Shown piece by piece: positions 1 through 7,124 of a DNA stretch of 35,690 bases. Made by a program: the position numbers and the translations under genes. The DNA is from a virus. Numbering within the stretch: position 1 is the stretch's first letter; each line of letters begins with the position of its first letter. The notes beneath the pieces are model-generated. The model was given only the letters and a program-made list of their open reading frames with translations, did not search any database and was not told the origin of the DNA. The stretch is taken from positions 1 to 35,690 of the IMG/VR virus record IMGVR_UViG_3300025889_000046; one strand, 5' to 3'.

Positions 1-98
1 CTGTCTAGTACTACTATATACACACACTCTTTATATATATTAGGTATACCAGGTAGGCAAAGGTCCGGAATCGTTAGAAAATAGGTTGGTTGCCAACC
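1..98. repeat. 98-bp direct terminal repeat, left copy
   Basis: Bases 1-98 are identical to 35593-35690. This means the molecule is circular (35,592 bp unique) or has a physical direct terminal repeat. The repeat contains the AT-rich core and the first half of the AGGTTGG/CCAACCT hairpin. A length of 98 is also what a k-mer assembler leaves at the ends of a circular contig. Confidence 0.97.
4..58. other. AT-rich element, candidate DNA-unwinding region
   Basis: This stretch is dominated by alternating TA steps (TATATA, TTTATATATATT) and contains the palindrome GGTATACC at 43-50. It is the only long AT-rich stretch I see in an otherwise GC-rich genome. CCAACCT repeats flank it on both sides once the molecule is closed. 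Easily melted DNA beside short repeats is the usual architecture of replication origins. It could also hold a promoter for the first genes, but no convincing -35/-10 pair is visible. Origin function is inferred. Confidence 0.5.
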
Positions 99-117
99 TG
101 TGCCAACCTGCCCACCT
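83..117. repeat. Inverted and tandem CCAACCT repeats with hairpin
   Basis: AGGTTGG (83-89), a TTG loop and CCAACCT (93-99) form a perfect 7-bp hairpin. A further CCAACCT lies at 103-109 within a tandem 10-bp repeat (91-100 and 101-110 are identical), and a degenerate CCCACCT lies at 111-117. The same heptamer forms the array at 35552-35594, so both sides of the AT-rich core carry one motif. On the minus strand the hairpin is followed by ATTTTC, so a weak leftward terminator is an alternative reading, but no minus-strand gene is near. Confidence 0.6.
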
Positions 118-134
118 AGAGCTAAGGATGCGAA

Positions 135-434
135 ATGAGAGTAGAAATCCGAGAAGTGAACGGGATCCCCTGCACGACCATCGATCTCGACCGCGGCGCT
201 CAAATCGTCGCCGGCGCCGGAGGCATCGCGGCATACCCTGAAGGCCTCGCTTGGTACCGGCACCGCGCCATATTCCGCGTTCGGAGCGCCGACGAAGCCG
301 TGGCCGACCGCTACATCGCAGAGCGCGTCGTGTGGGCATGGTCCTACGGCCTGCGCGGAATGACCCCGACCGACCCGGCGGTGCAGGCTGCCGTAGCTAG
401 CAGCGCGGTCAGCGTCCACGGGGATGCGGAATGA
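135..434 (+). CDS. Hypothetical protein, 99 aa
   Basis: First gene after the origin-like region. The ATG at 135 has AAGGA at 124-128 as a well-spaced ribosome binding site. I do not recognise the family. The product is soluble and mixed in composition, with an aromatic middle and an Ala/Val-rich C terminus. It has no Cys motif, signal peptide or membrane segment. Its stop overlaps the next ATG as ATGA (431-434). It heads a run of small genes leading into the terminase genes and could be an early host-takeover or packaging accessory protein, but nothing in it shows this. Confidence 0.7.
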   Translation: MRVEIREVNGIPCTTIDLDRGAQIVAGAGGIAAYPEGLAWYRHRAIFRVRSADEAVADRYIAERVVWAWSYGLRGMTPTDPAVQAAVASSAVSVHGDAE

Positions 435-790
435 CCTGCCGCTACTGCCGGAACGAAGACGGCCGCGAGTGCCCACGCTGCTACACGCCTCGACCGCAAT
501 GCCCGATATCGTGGACCGTGGGGAAGACGTTCCAGTCGGTTCACGCTGCGCCGCCGGGTTGGACCATGTCCGTCGACGAGGACGGTTCGATTGACGTGCA
601 GCGTGCTGACGACACGGACGCGACACTCGCGCGCGATCGGACCGGAATCGAAGCCTGGTCTGCCCCACCGGGCACCGCGTTCTACGGTACCGACCGCGAC
701 GGGCCAACGCGGTTCGACCTGCCCACGACGCCGCCTCGCCGCACGCTGGCCGGGCTTGTGGCGCGGCTTCGGGACTGGTGGCGCGCATGA
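431..790 (+). CDS. Small zinc-ribbon protein, 119 aa
   Basis: The N terminus carries two CxxC pairs (C3/C6 and C14/C17) with a further Cys at 24, a typical small zinc-binding knuckle. The middle is Asp/Thr-rich, and the C terminus ends in a basic aromatic helix (RLRDWWRA). The start is fixed by the ATGA overlap with the gene before, and the stop overlaps the next ATG at 787. Zinc binding is inferred from Cys spacing. A nucleic-acid or protein-binding accessory role is likely, but no family is recognised. Confidence 0.7.
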   Translation: MTCRYCRNEDGRECPRCYTPRPQCPISWTVGKTFQSVHAAPPGWTMSVDEDGSIDVQRADDTDATLARDRTGIEAWSAPPGTAFYGTDRDGPTRFDLPTTPPRRTLAGLVARLRDWWRA

Positions 791-1233
791 CTGACCGACC
801 ACGCCTGCCGCCAGAGGCCTACGTCTGCCGGCCAGACGCCGAGCGGCCCATGACGACGTTCACAGCAGGCCAATCCGTGCCGCTCTTGCCCGAGGCCAAG
901 CCTAACGCCCCGTTCGCCGCCGTGGTCACCGCCGTGGACTATGCTGCCCGCGAGGTCACGTTCACCGCACCCAACCTGCCGCGCGCGGCTTACGTCTTCC
1001 GCGCCCCAGACTACGGCGCCGCGTACGAGGTCGGAGCTCTCTGCGCCGGCTATGAGCGCGACGGCTCCACCGTGTTCGAACCGATCGCTGCCGACACGCC
1101 GCCCGGCTTGCCGGACACCGCCGCTTACGTGACCATGGTCGACCGGGTGACGGGAGACGTCGCGCTCGGGCTGATTGACGAAGCGCTGGCCGACCTGGCC
1201 AGGCTCGTGCGAGATAGGTTCTGGGCGCCATGA
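787..1233 (+). CDS. Hypothetical protein, 148 aa
   Basis: The start is taken at the ATG that overlaps the upstream stop (ATGA, 787-790); an upstream in-frame start at 778 would lie inside the previous gene, and an internal ATG at 850 is possible. The central part alternates hydrophobic and polar residues, suggesting a beta-rich fold. The C terminus is helical and amphipathic. No membrane segment, signal peptide or Cys motif is seen. The stop overlaps the terminase small subunit start at 1230. Function unknown. Confidence 0.68.
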   Translation: MTDRPRLPPEAYVCRPDAERPMTTFTAGQSVPLLPEAKPNAPFAAVVTAVDYAAREVTFTAPNLPRAAYVFRAPDYGAAYEVGALCAGYERDGSTVFEPIAADTPPGLPDTAAYVTMVDRVTGDVALGLIDEALADLARLVRDRFWAP

Positions 1234-1715
1234 CTGACAAGCTAGCCCGCCACACCTACGCCGGCCTCGAGGCCATGAACAGAGCCGACGAGCCGACGCT
1301 TACGCGCCTGTTCGAGGGCATCGCTCGCCGCGGCGAGATCACAACCGCCGCGAGTTACGCGGGCCTATCGGCGGCAACCGTTCACCGATGGCGCAATGCC
1401 TCGCCGGAATTCGACGACGCGATCTGCCGCGCCATGGCGGGGCACGGTGGCGTTCTTATCGACAAGGTCTGGTCTGTCATGGATGACCCCGACCTGCGAC
1501 CCGGCGAGAAGCTGTCGCAGCTCCGTTGGTTCCTCGAGCGCTTGCACCCGGCGTCGTTCGGCGACCGGCAGCACGTCACCGTCGAGCAAGCCGAGCCGCA
1601 GACTCCAGAGGCCACGCTCGACGCGCTTGTGGCACACTACCGAGACCCGGACCCGCTGACGGCCGAAGCGCTGCGGCGGACGGGCTGGCAACGAATTGAA
1701 GCGGAGGTGACATGA
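1230..1715 (+). CDS. terS: Terminase small subunit (HTH DNA-binding)
   Basis: A 161-aa protein with a helix-turn-helix at about residues 35-58 (ITTAASYAGLSAATVHRW), followed by an acidic helical region and the LRWFLERLHP..FGDR segment. That segment is typical of phage small terminase/HTH proteins, where it precedes a beta strand beginning VTVE. In these families the oligomer recognises the packaging site and hands DNA to the large subunit. The large terminase lies two full-length genes downstream on the same strand, which supports the call. The start follows from the ATGA overlap. The C-terminal residues after about 120 probably contact the large subunit or regulate assembly (inference). Confidence 0.75.
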   Translation: MTDKLARHTYAGLEAMNRADEPTLTRLFEGIARRGEITTAASYAGLSAATVHRWRNASPEFDDAICRAMAGHGGVLIDKVWSVMDDPDLRPGEKLSQLRWFLERLHPASFGDRQHVTVEQAEPQTPEATLDALVAHYRDPDPLTAEALRRTGWQRIEAEVT

Positions 1716-1789
1716 ACACGAGCGAGACCATCCTGATGCTGCTCGTCTGCTGGACGGCGTACCGGGTGGGTGCATGGCTGACCGAGTGA
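1712..1789 (+). CDS. Short hydrophobic peptide, 25 aa
   Basis: A 25-codon frame starts at the ATGA overlap with the terminase small subunit stop (1712-1715) and ends 16 bases inside the next gene. The sequence MNTSETILMLLVCWTAYRVG is hydrophobic enough to span a membrane once. It keeps the overlapped-start spacing used throughout this genome and fills what would otherwise be a 58-bp gap. It may be a real membrane peptide or simply a coupling leader for the next gene. Confidence 0.4.
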   Translation: MNTSETILMLLVCWTAYRVGAWLTE

Positions 1790-2355
1790 CGTGCGGCCGG
1801 TGTGGCGGGTCGTGGGTGGCGCACCTAACGGCGTTCCCGCGGCGGTACAGTGGCTACGCCGCATACGACCTGTGTGAGTCATGCGCGGAGCCCGACGCAG
1901 ACGTGCTGATGCGCGAGGTCATGCGCGCCAAGGTGCGGGGCGCAGACATCCTGGAGGCGTTCGCTGAGCGCGCAGCCGAGTATCCGTGGGATGTTACCGC
2001 AGCGTTCTTTGAGCGGCAGCAACGGGACATCGACGCGAACGCTGACGCCTGTATAGACGCGAGGCTGGCCGATATCCAAGCGGACCACCTGGCGGGGAAA
2101 CGGATTCGGACGCGCCGCCGAGCGCAAGAAGCATGGGGAAAGAATGAATTACCGAGTAACATGGAACGAAGCCGTGGCCGAAGTACTCGCGCTGCAGCGG
2201 GACGACGCTCAGCTTGGCGCGACGCTGCAAGCCGTCTGCGGGCCGCGTTGTTGGGCGCCGAATCGGCTGCGCGAGTTTCGCGAGGCGCGGGGGCTCAGTG
2301 CGCACAAGCTGACGCGGACGATGAAGATCCCACGCGAGACGTACGACGCGCTTGA
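1774..2355 (+). CDS. Zinc-ribbon protein with out-of-frame-like C terminus
   Basis: The open frame gives 193 aa. Residues 1-123 look genuine: CxxC at C7/C10 and C34/C37 (a split zinc ribbon), then an acidic/basic helical region ending RRRAQEAWGK. After 2147 the frame runs 208 bases into the next gene (2144-2461), and its translation becomes Arg/Ala/Ser-rich, as expected for a non-selected frame. A -1 slippery heptamer, G GGA AAG, sits at 2136-2142 in the correct phase. Slipping there leads to TGA at 2145-2147 and a 124-aa product ending at the usual ATGA junction. A one-base sequencing error in the same GGGGAAA run is the alternative. Function unknown. Confidence 0.65.
   Translation: MADRVTCGRCGGSWVAHLTAFPRRYSGYAAYDLCESCAEPDADVLMREVMRAKVRGADILEAFAERAAEYPWDVTAAFFERQQRDIDANADACIDARLADIQADHLAGKRIRTRRRAQEAWGKNELPSNMERSRGRSTRAAAGRRSAWRDAASRLRAALLGAESAARVSRGAGAQCAQADADDEDPTRDVRRA
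2136..2142 (+). promoter_or_regulatory. Candidate -1 frameshift slippery site G GGA AAG
   Basis: The heptamer GGGAAAG is in the X XXY YYZ phase of the zinc-ribbon gene starting at 1774. After a -1 slip the next codons are GAA and TGA (2145-2147), so the frame closes on the start codon of the downstream gene. The same heptamer is the known slippery site of phage lambda genes G/T. No stem-loop downstream was established. Confidence 0.45.
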
Positions 2356-2461
2356 ATACGGCAGCGCAAGCCCTTACCGACCAGTCGCCGGCGGCATTCG
2401 CGCGGTTGTGCGCCGGCTGGCATGGTTTTACGGTGTGACACCAGCCGACCTATTCCCCTAA
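2144..2461 (+). CDS. Xre/HTH_3-type DNA-binding protein, 105 aa
   Basis: Residues about 41-73 form a five-helix Xre/Cro-type domain (LREFREARGLSAHKLTRTMK, then ETYDALEYG). The C terminus ends WFYGVTPADLF, the usual closing motif of HTH_3 proteins. The N-terminal 40 residues form a separate helical extension with two Cys. It sits between a zinc-ribbon gene and the large terminase; its TAA overlaps the terminase ATG at 2461. It may be a late-gene regulator or a packaging-associated DNA-binding protein. The start at the ATGA/slippery junction fits the rest of the genome. Confidence 0.75.
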   Translation: MNYRVTWNEAVAEVLALQRDDAQLGATLQAVCGPRCWAPNRLREFREARGLSAHKLTRTMKIPRETYDALEYGSASPYRPVAGGIRAVVRRLAWFYGVTPADLFP

Positions 2462-3966
2462 TGGACCCGCTAAGAGCCATCGAACTAGCGCGCGCTGCCG
2501 CCGACACGGAGCGCAGCGTGCCCGCGTTCCTGCGGCACCTGCGCCAGAGTGACGCCACGCTGCAACGCGCCGGCTTCCCGCCCATATCCGAGTGGTGGTG
2601 GACCGAGATACGCCGGTTCTTCGGCGCGCTCACGGGCACGGCAGACGGGCCGCGGCAATGGGTGCTCCGGGTCGGCCGACGCGGGGGCAAGTCTTCGACG
2701 CTGTGCCGCGTCGCCGTGTCGTGGGCACTCGCCGGCCCGTGGGATGTCCCGCCCGGAGACACCGGTTACGTCATGCTCTGCTCAACGAAGCGCGGCGAGG
2801 CGGCCGGGCGTATCTCGACGATCGGGACCATCCTGCGGGAACTCGGCGTGAAGCACACGCGAGCCGGCGAGACGATCGACCTCGCAGGGCGTAACGCAGC
2901 GTTCCGGGTGTTCACCGCGTCCGTGTCGGGCGTGGCCGGGCCGACCGCCATCATGGCCATCGGTGACGAGGTGGCGCTATGGCGCGACAGCGAGACCGGG
3001 GCGAACCCGGCGGCCGAAGTGTTCGCTCAGCTCCGGCCGACCGTGGCCACGCAGCCGTGGGCGCCGATCATCCTGTCGAGTTCCGCCTACAGCAAGACCG
3101 ACTACCACGCGGTCCAGTTCGCGTTGGGCAACACGCCAGCGCAGCGCGTGTCGGTGGCGTCAACGTGGCAGGCAAACCCGAGCGTGACCGAGGGCGACAC
3201 TCGCGCGCTGGAACCGGACGACCGGGCTTGGGCGCGACAGTACGCGAGCATACCGCAGGACACGGTTACGGAATCGTGGTTCGGGCATGACGTCATCGAC
3301 GCCTGTGTTGACCGCGGCCGACTAGAGACACCGGACGCCCCGCCGGGCGCACACGTCATCGTGGCGGCTGACGCCGCGTTCAGCCGAGACCGGTTCGCGG
3401 TCGCTGCCGTCGTGTCGCAGCGTGGCGACCGAAGCGCGGCGCGGGTAACGAGCGTGCTCGGGACGTGGGCGCTCACGCCGGACGACAGCGGGCCGCTGCT
3501 CCCGTCCGCGTGCGTCGCGTACGCCGCCGCGGTGTGCCGCCGCTTTGGCACGTCGCAGGTGATGCTAGATCAGTTCGCCGCCGAGCCGCTGCGCGAGATG
3601 TTCCTGGCTCACGATGTCTACGCCAAGGTGTCGCCGTGGACCGCGACCAACAAGTCCGCCCGGTTCCGCGCGGTGCGCGAGGCGATGCTCGAGCGGCTGC
3701 TCCGGCTGCCCGACGAGCCCGAGCTGCTGAGGGAACTCCACGGCGTGGCGGGACGGCTGATGGCGGCCGGGCACGAGCGGATTGAAGCGGCCGAGGGGTA
3801 CGACGATCGCGTCCATGCGCTAGTCATGGCCGCCCACGCCGCGCTCGAGCACGGGGCGCACGTCGCCCCGGATATTGCCCCGGTCGAGACCGCGGCCGAG
3901 CGCTGGGAGGCGGCAATACAGCGGGAAATCGAGGCGGACGAGGCCCCGAATGACTGGTATTCATAG
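2461..3966 (+). CDS. terL: Terminase large subunit
   Basis: This 501-aa motor packages DNA into the prohead. The N-terminal ATPase shows a Walker A (GRRGGKSS, residues 72-79) and a Walker B (IMAIGDE, about 164-170), followed by an ILSSS coupling segment near 204. The C-terminal RNase H-fold nuclease shows metal-binding acids at D304 (VAADAAFSRD), D370 (VMLDQF) and D448/D449 (YDDRVHALVMA). The length fits the family. The ATG at 2461 overlaps the upstream TAA; an in-frame start at 2422 lies inside the Xre gene and is less likely. The packaging mode (cos, pac or terminal repeat) cannot be read from the motifs. Confidence 0.93.
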   Translation: MDPLRAIELARAAADTERSVPAFLRHLRQSDATLQRAGFPPISEWWWTEIRRFFGALTGTADGPRQWVLRVGRRGGKSSTLCRVAVSWALAGPWDVPPGDTGYVMLCSTKRGEAAGRISTIGTILRELGVKHTRAGETIDLAGRNAAFRVFTASVSGVAGPTAIMAIGDEVALWRDSETGANPAAEVFAQLRPTVATQPWAPIILSSSAYSKTDYHAVQFALGNTPAQRVSVASTWQANPSVTEGDTRALEPDDRAWARQYASIPQDTVTESWFGHDVIDACVDRGRLETPDAPPGAHVIVAADAAFSRDRFAVAAVVSQRGDRSAARVTSVLGTWALTPDDSGPLLPSACVAYAAAVCRRFGTSQVMLDQFAAEPLREMFLAHDVYAKVSPWTATNKSARFRAVREAMLERLLRLPDEPELLRELHGVAGRLMAAGHERIEAAEGYDDRVHALVMAAHAALEHGAHVAPDIAPVETAAERWEAAIQREIEADEAPNDWYS

Positions 3967-3997
3967 GTTCAGTGGGTAATTCTTGACTCACCCCGGG

Positions 3998-4019
3998 GGT
4001 GGGTGGCAGGATACCCACC
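3998..4019 (+). promoter_or_regulatory. Hairpin in the gap after the terminase
   Basis: GGTGGGT (3998-4004) pairs with ACCCACC (4013-4019) across an 8-base loop that holds AGGA, the likely ribosome binding site for the GTG at 4020. A TTGACT hexamer at 3983-3988 could be a -35, but no good -10 follows at 16-18 bp. This 53-bp gap is one of very few intergenic gaps in the structural region. Confidence 0.4.
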
Positions 4020-4379
4020 GTGGAGCGCCCGACAATCGACGGTATGGCCTGGCTGCACGAAGCCCTGGCGCATATCTGCGAGCAGGTCCCGGGCCTGGGC
4101 TACCGCGCGGCGTATCCGCAGACCGGCGGGTGGGAGCGCGACGGTCATGTCCGGGTCCGAGCGGACCGCGGCGACGGGACGAGCGACTGGCATCGGCTAC
4201 CGATCGGCGCCGTGAACGGCCACGACACCGCGGCGGTTATCCGGATGCTGATGGGCGACCGGGCGGTTCGGTTGGCTGACGTTCCGACGATGATTCAGCC
4301 GGTGCGTGTCTCTGCGGGCGAGCTCGCAGCGTCACTTTTGCGTGAGTCAAGGTGGCTCGATGGTTTCGATGGAAGGTAA
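4020..4379 (+). CDS. Hypothetical protein, 119 aa
   Basis: GTG at 4020 is chosen because AGGA at 4008-4011 lies 8 bases upstream. GTG at 3999 (126 aa) and ATG at 4044 are alternatives. The product is soluble, with a helical N terminus (WLHEALAHICEQ), a central Trp/Arg-rich part and a C-terminal region rich in Arg and Leu. No recognised domain. It lies between the large terminase and the first virion-type gene and is probably co-transcribed with the head genes. The next ATG lies 6 bp after its stop, with GGAAGG in its 3' end as binding site. Confidence 0.6.
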   Translation: MERPTIDGMAWLHEALAHICEQVPGLGYRAAYPQTGGWERDGHVRVRADRGDGTSDWHRLPIGAVNGHDTAAVIRMLMGDRAVRLADVPTMIQPVRVSAGELAASLLRESRWLDGFDGR

Positions 4380-4385
4380 CGGGCA

Positions 4386-4868
4386 ATGGCACTGACATCA
4401 GCGGAAATCGCGCTCGCTAAGAGCGGTCTCATGAACCTCTTGCACCCGTACGTCGCCGATGTGGACGACATTCGGTCTCTGCTGTTCAAGAAAGAAGCGA
4501 CCTACGTCAAGGTGCTCGCGGACGCGACGGCTGCGACTGTGACGGCGATCACTCCGTGTTACCGGTTCCCGACCGCGTACAAGATCACCGCGATCAACAT
4601 CTTGCCGGCGACCACGGCAGCGGCGGACGCCACGAACTACGCGACGATCCTGTTCGCGACCGAAGACGGCGCGGCGGGTACCCCGGTCGCAGTCGGCAAC
4701 CGCACCACGGCGACGGTCGCGTTGACCGAGACCACGACCGCGGCGGTCACGCTGTCCGGCACGGTCACGGGCGCGGCGGGTGACATCCTGACGGTCCAGA
4801 TCACCAAAGCAGGGACGGGCGTGGCCATTCCGGCCTGCACGTTTCAGGTCGATTACGAGGTCATGTGA
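4386..4868 (+). CDS. Putative virion surface/decoration protein, 160 aa
   Basis: After a short helical N terminus, residues 40-160 are made of Thr/Ala/Val-rich alternating strands (for example ATVTAIT, TTTAAVTLSGTVTG, DILTVQI). This is typical of beta-sandwich head-decoration or fibre-like proteins. There is no signal peptide. It lies upstream of the portal among head genes. The ATG has GGAAGG about 10 bases upstream. The last codons (GTC ATG TGA) provide the overlapping GTG start of the next gene. The virion role is inferred from composition and position only. Confidence 0.6.
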   Translation: MALTSAEIALAKSGLMNLLHPYVADVDDIRSLLFKKEATYVKVLADATAATVTAITPCYRFPTAYKITAINILPATTAAADATNYATILFATEDGAAGTPVAVGNRTTATVALTETTTAAVTLSGTVTGAAGDILTVQITKAGTGVAIPACTFQVDYEVM

Positions 4869-5080
4869 AGCTGAGTTCGGTCGCGCTCCCGTCCGGCACG
4901 CCGCAAGTCATGCGCGGGTCGGGCGGGTATCTGTCTGACAAGCTCTATGATCTGACCTACGACACGCAGCGGCAGCTGATCAGCGTGCGCGAGCGTTCGA
5001 CCGGCGCGACGCAATTGATTCACCCGGCCGGGTGCGTGATGGTGCCGGTGGACGACATACCGAGGAAGCCCACGAAGTGA
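4865..5080 (+). CDS. Hypothetical head-region protein, 71 aa
   Basis: Starts at a GTG overlapping the previous stop (GTGA, 4865-4868). The small soluble product has a beta-like core (DLTYDTQRQLISVRERSTG) and ends in a basic tail (RKPTK). No motif identifies a family. Its stop forms another GTGA junction at 5077. It sits in the run of tiny genes before the portal; such genes often encode head accessory proteins, but nothing here proves it. Confidence 0.6.
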   Translation: MKLSSVALPSGTPQVMRGSGGYLSDKLYDLTYDTQRQLISVRERSTGATQLIHPAGCVMVPVDDIPRKPTK

Positions 5081-5277
5081 GCGCATTGGCTGACATCATC
5101 GACGAGCTACGCGAGCGCGGGTTGCTGGACCGCGTGACGTGCGTTGCCGTGGGTGATGCGAGCGTGACGATGTTGCAGACGGCCCGCGACACGACCCCCG
5201 CGCCGGTCGACCCTGACAAGCTGGCGGCGGCGCGCGCTCAAGAGTACGTCGCACTGCAATACGGGGATGAGGGCTGA
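5077..5277 (+). CDS. Hypothetical protein, 66 aa
   Basis: GTG at 5077 overlaps the upstream TGA and matches the coupling style of the genome. An upstream in-frame ATG at 5032 would add residues encoded within the previous gene and is less likely. The product has an N-terminal helix (ALADIIDELRERGLLD), a short strand region with Cys, and an acidic C terminus. No family recognised. The stop overlaps the portal ATG at 5277. Confidence 0.6.
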   Translation: MSALADIIDELRERGLLDRVTCVAVGDASVTMLQTARDTTPAPVDPDKLAAARAQEYVALQYGDEG

Positions 5278-7124
5278 TGCGCGCCCCCGCGTCCGATGTT
5301 CGGTGGTGGCTACCCGACGCAGAGGGCAAGCGCTTCCGGCGCATGAATGCGCTGTGGAGCAACATGGCCACCGCAAGCTCCACGCGGCGCGCGGCGTACG
5401 AGCATCACCTGCGGCTGTACTCCACGGACGAATGGCGCGCGGTGTTCGGCGGCAGCAACCGAGCGCTTGCGACGCAGACGCTCGCACGCGGCAAGGGCAG
5501 GTTGACCCGCAATGTGGTCCGCAACGTCATCAATGCGTACGTGTCGATGATGTGCCGCAGCCGGCAACACCTGAACTTCATGACGGACGGCGGGGACTAC
5601 CGGCTCCGGCTCAAGGCGAAGCGCAAAGAGCGCTATGTGCTTTCGATCATCCGCATGGACGACGGACACGGGCTCAAGCAGCGCATGATCAAGAACGCCG
5701 GCATCTTTGGTTCCGGGTACATCTTCGTGGGCCGTGACTACGTGCGCAAGCGTCCCGTGCTCGAGCGCGTTGCGCCTGGCGAAATCAGCGTTGACCCGGC
5801 CGAGGCGGTGCGTGGCGAGCCGCGGAGCTTCTACCGCGAGCGCGCGATCGACCGTGACGTTTTGAAAGGCATGTGCTCCGAGCAGGACGACGCCGATGAC
5901 TTGTGCAAGATCATCGACGACGCGCCGGAGGCGAGCGGTTACTACCAGGCGGGGAATCAAGTCACGCTGCGCGAGGCGTGGCACCTGCCATCGTACCCGG
6001 GCGCGGATGACGGCTTGCACGTCGCGACGCTGGAGAACGGCGACTTGTGGGAGAGCGCTTACAATTGGGACGCCCCACCTTGGATCAAGTTTGACCACGA
6101 GCCGGAGCCGTTCGGTTACGAGGGTTGCGGGCTCGCTAGCGAATGCGCGCCGACGCAGTTGGAAGTCAACGTCGTGCTACGCACGCTGCAAGAGAACCAT
6201 TGGAACGGCGGAAATCTCAAGGTGTTCGTGGACAAGGGCGCCGGCGTGTCGCGTGCGGCGATATCCAACGACCTGAAGGTTCCGATCATCGAATACAGCG
6301 GCAGCCCGCCCGTGATGATGGCGAACGACATCGCGAGCCCGCAGTTGTTTCAGTACTTGGAATCGCTCGAGGCCGCGTGCTACCAGGTCGCCGGAATCTC
6401 GCAACTGAACGCGCAGAGTCAGACGCCGGGCGCGACGATGAGCGGGCGCGCTCGGCTCGCGAGCGACCGCAACGAAAGCCAGCGCTTTCTGGCGGCGGTG
6501 CGCCGGCTTGACACGGCTTGGGAACAGCTTGGCGTCCGCATCATGGAAGCGGCACAGGACATTTATGACGCCGTAGGCGATTCCAAGGTCATGCACCACG
6601 GAAGCAACCGCGTGGTGCCCGTGAGTCTGAAAGACGTCGTGGATACGGACGGTGATGAAGGCCAGTTTGACGTTCAGGTGTGGACGTCATCGCTCGCGCA
6701 CAAGGAGCCCGCGGCACAAATCGAGTATGTCGAAAGCCTGATAGCGGCCGGGTTCGCGAAGCCAAACGACGCATTTAAGATCATCGACGTACCCGACGCG
6801 CGGCATCTTGCCGACTCCCGCATGTCCGCAGAGAACGCGATCGAGCACGCGATCAGCCGCATATTGGATGACGGCGAATGGGTGCAGCCGGTGTCGGAAA
6901 TGGACCTCGCGCTTGCGAAGGACCTCGCGCTGCAGGAGATCGCGAACCAATCGCTGGTAATGAAGACGCCATCAGAGCACGTCGACATGCTCCGAGACTT
7001 CTACGCGCAGGTCGTCGACCTCGAGATGGAAGCCAACCCACCCGCGCCGGCGCCTATGGCAGCCCCTCCCCTCCAAGAGCCAGGGGCGCCGGCACCTATT
7101 CCCCCTGAAATGGTAGCCGCATGA
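5277..7124 (+). CDS. Portal (head-tail connector) protein
   Basis: A 615-aa protein in the place and size range of podovirus portals. Recognisable portal features are the N-terminal region with RNVINAYVSMMCRSRQ, a stem/clip region with FGSGYIFVGRDYVRKRPVLE and ISVDPAE, and the helical LDTAWEQLGVRIMEAAQDIY segment after a Gln/Met/Ser-rich crown entry (SQTPGATMSGRARL). The C terminus is Pro/Ala-rich and probably lies in the crown or faces the capsid interior. The dodecameric portal is the packaging channel and the tail attachment site. It is followed directly by scaffold and major capsid genes, supporting the call. Confidence 0.85.
   Translation: MRAPASDVRWWLPDAEGKRFRRMNALWSNMATASSTRRAAYEHHLRLYSTDEWRAVFGGSNRALATQTLARGKGRLTRNVVRNVINAYVSMMCRSRQHLNFMTDGGDYRLRLKAKRKERYVLSIIRMDDGHGLKQRMIKNAGIFGSGYIFVGRDYVRKRPVLERVAPGEISVDPAEAVRGEPRSFYRERAIDRDVLKGMCSEQDDADDLCKIIDDAPEASGYYQAGNQVTLREAWHLPSYPGADDGLHVATLENGDLWESAYNWDAPPWIKFDHEPEPFGYEGCGLASECAPTQLEVNVVLRTLQENHWNGGNLKVFVDKGAGVSRAAISNDLKVPIIEYSGSPPVMMANDIASPQLFQYLESLEAACYQVAGISQLNAQSQTPGATMSGRARLASDRNESQRFLAAVRRLDTAWEQLGVRIMEAAQDIYDAVGDSKVMHHGSNRVVPVSLKDVVDTDGDEGQFDVQVWTSSLAHKEPAAQIEYVESLIAAGFAKPNDAFKIIDVPDARHLADSRMSAENAIEHAISRILDDGEWVQPVSEMDLALAKDLALQEIANQSLVMKTPSEHVDMLRDFYAQVVDLEMEANPPAPAPMAAPPLQEPGAPAPIPPEMVAA

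Noticed and set aside
1-120. Rho-independent terminator at the AGGTTGG/CCAACCT hairpin
   Set aside because: On the plus strand no T run follows. On the minus strand ATTTTC follows but no minus-strand gene lies upstream. The repeats fit an origin better.
2295-2762. 155-codon minus-strand frame across the Xre and terminase start
   Set aside because: It opposes two well-supported genes and has no recognisable motif or start context.
5310-6098. 262-codon minus-strand frame inside the portal gene
   Set aside because: The composition is that of a shadow frame (Arg/Val/His/Ala-rich) and the portal frame is clearly the coding one.
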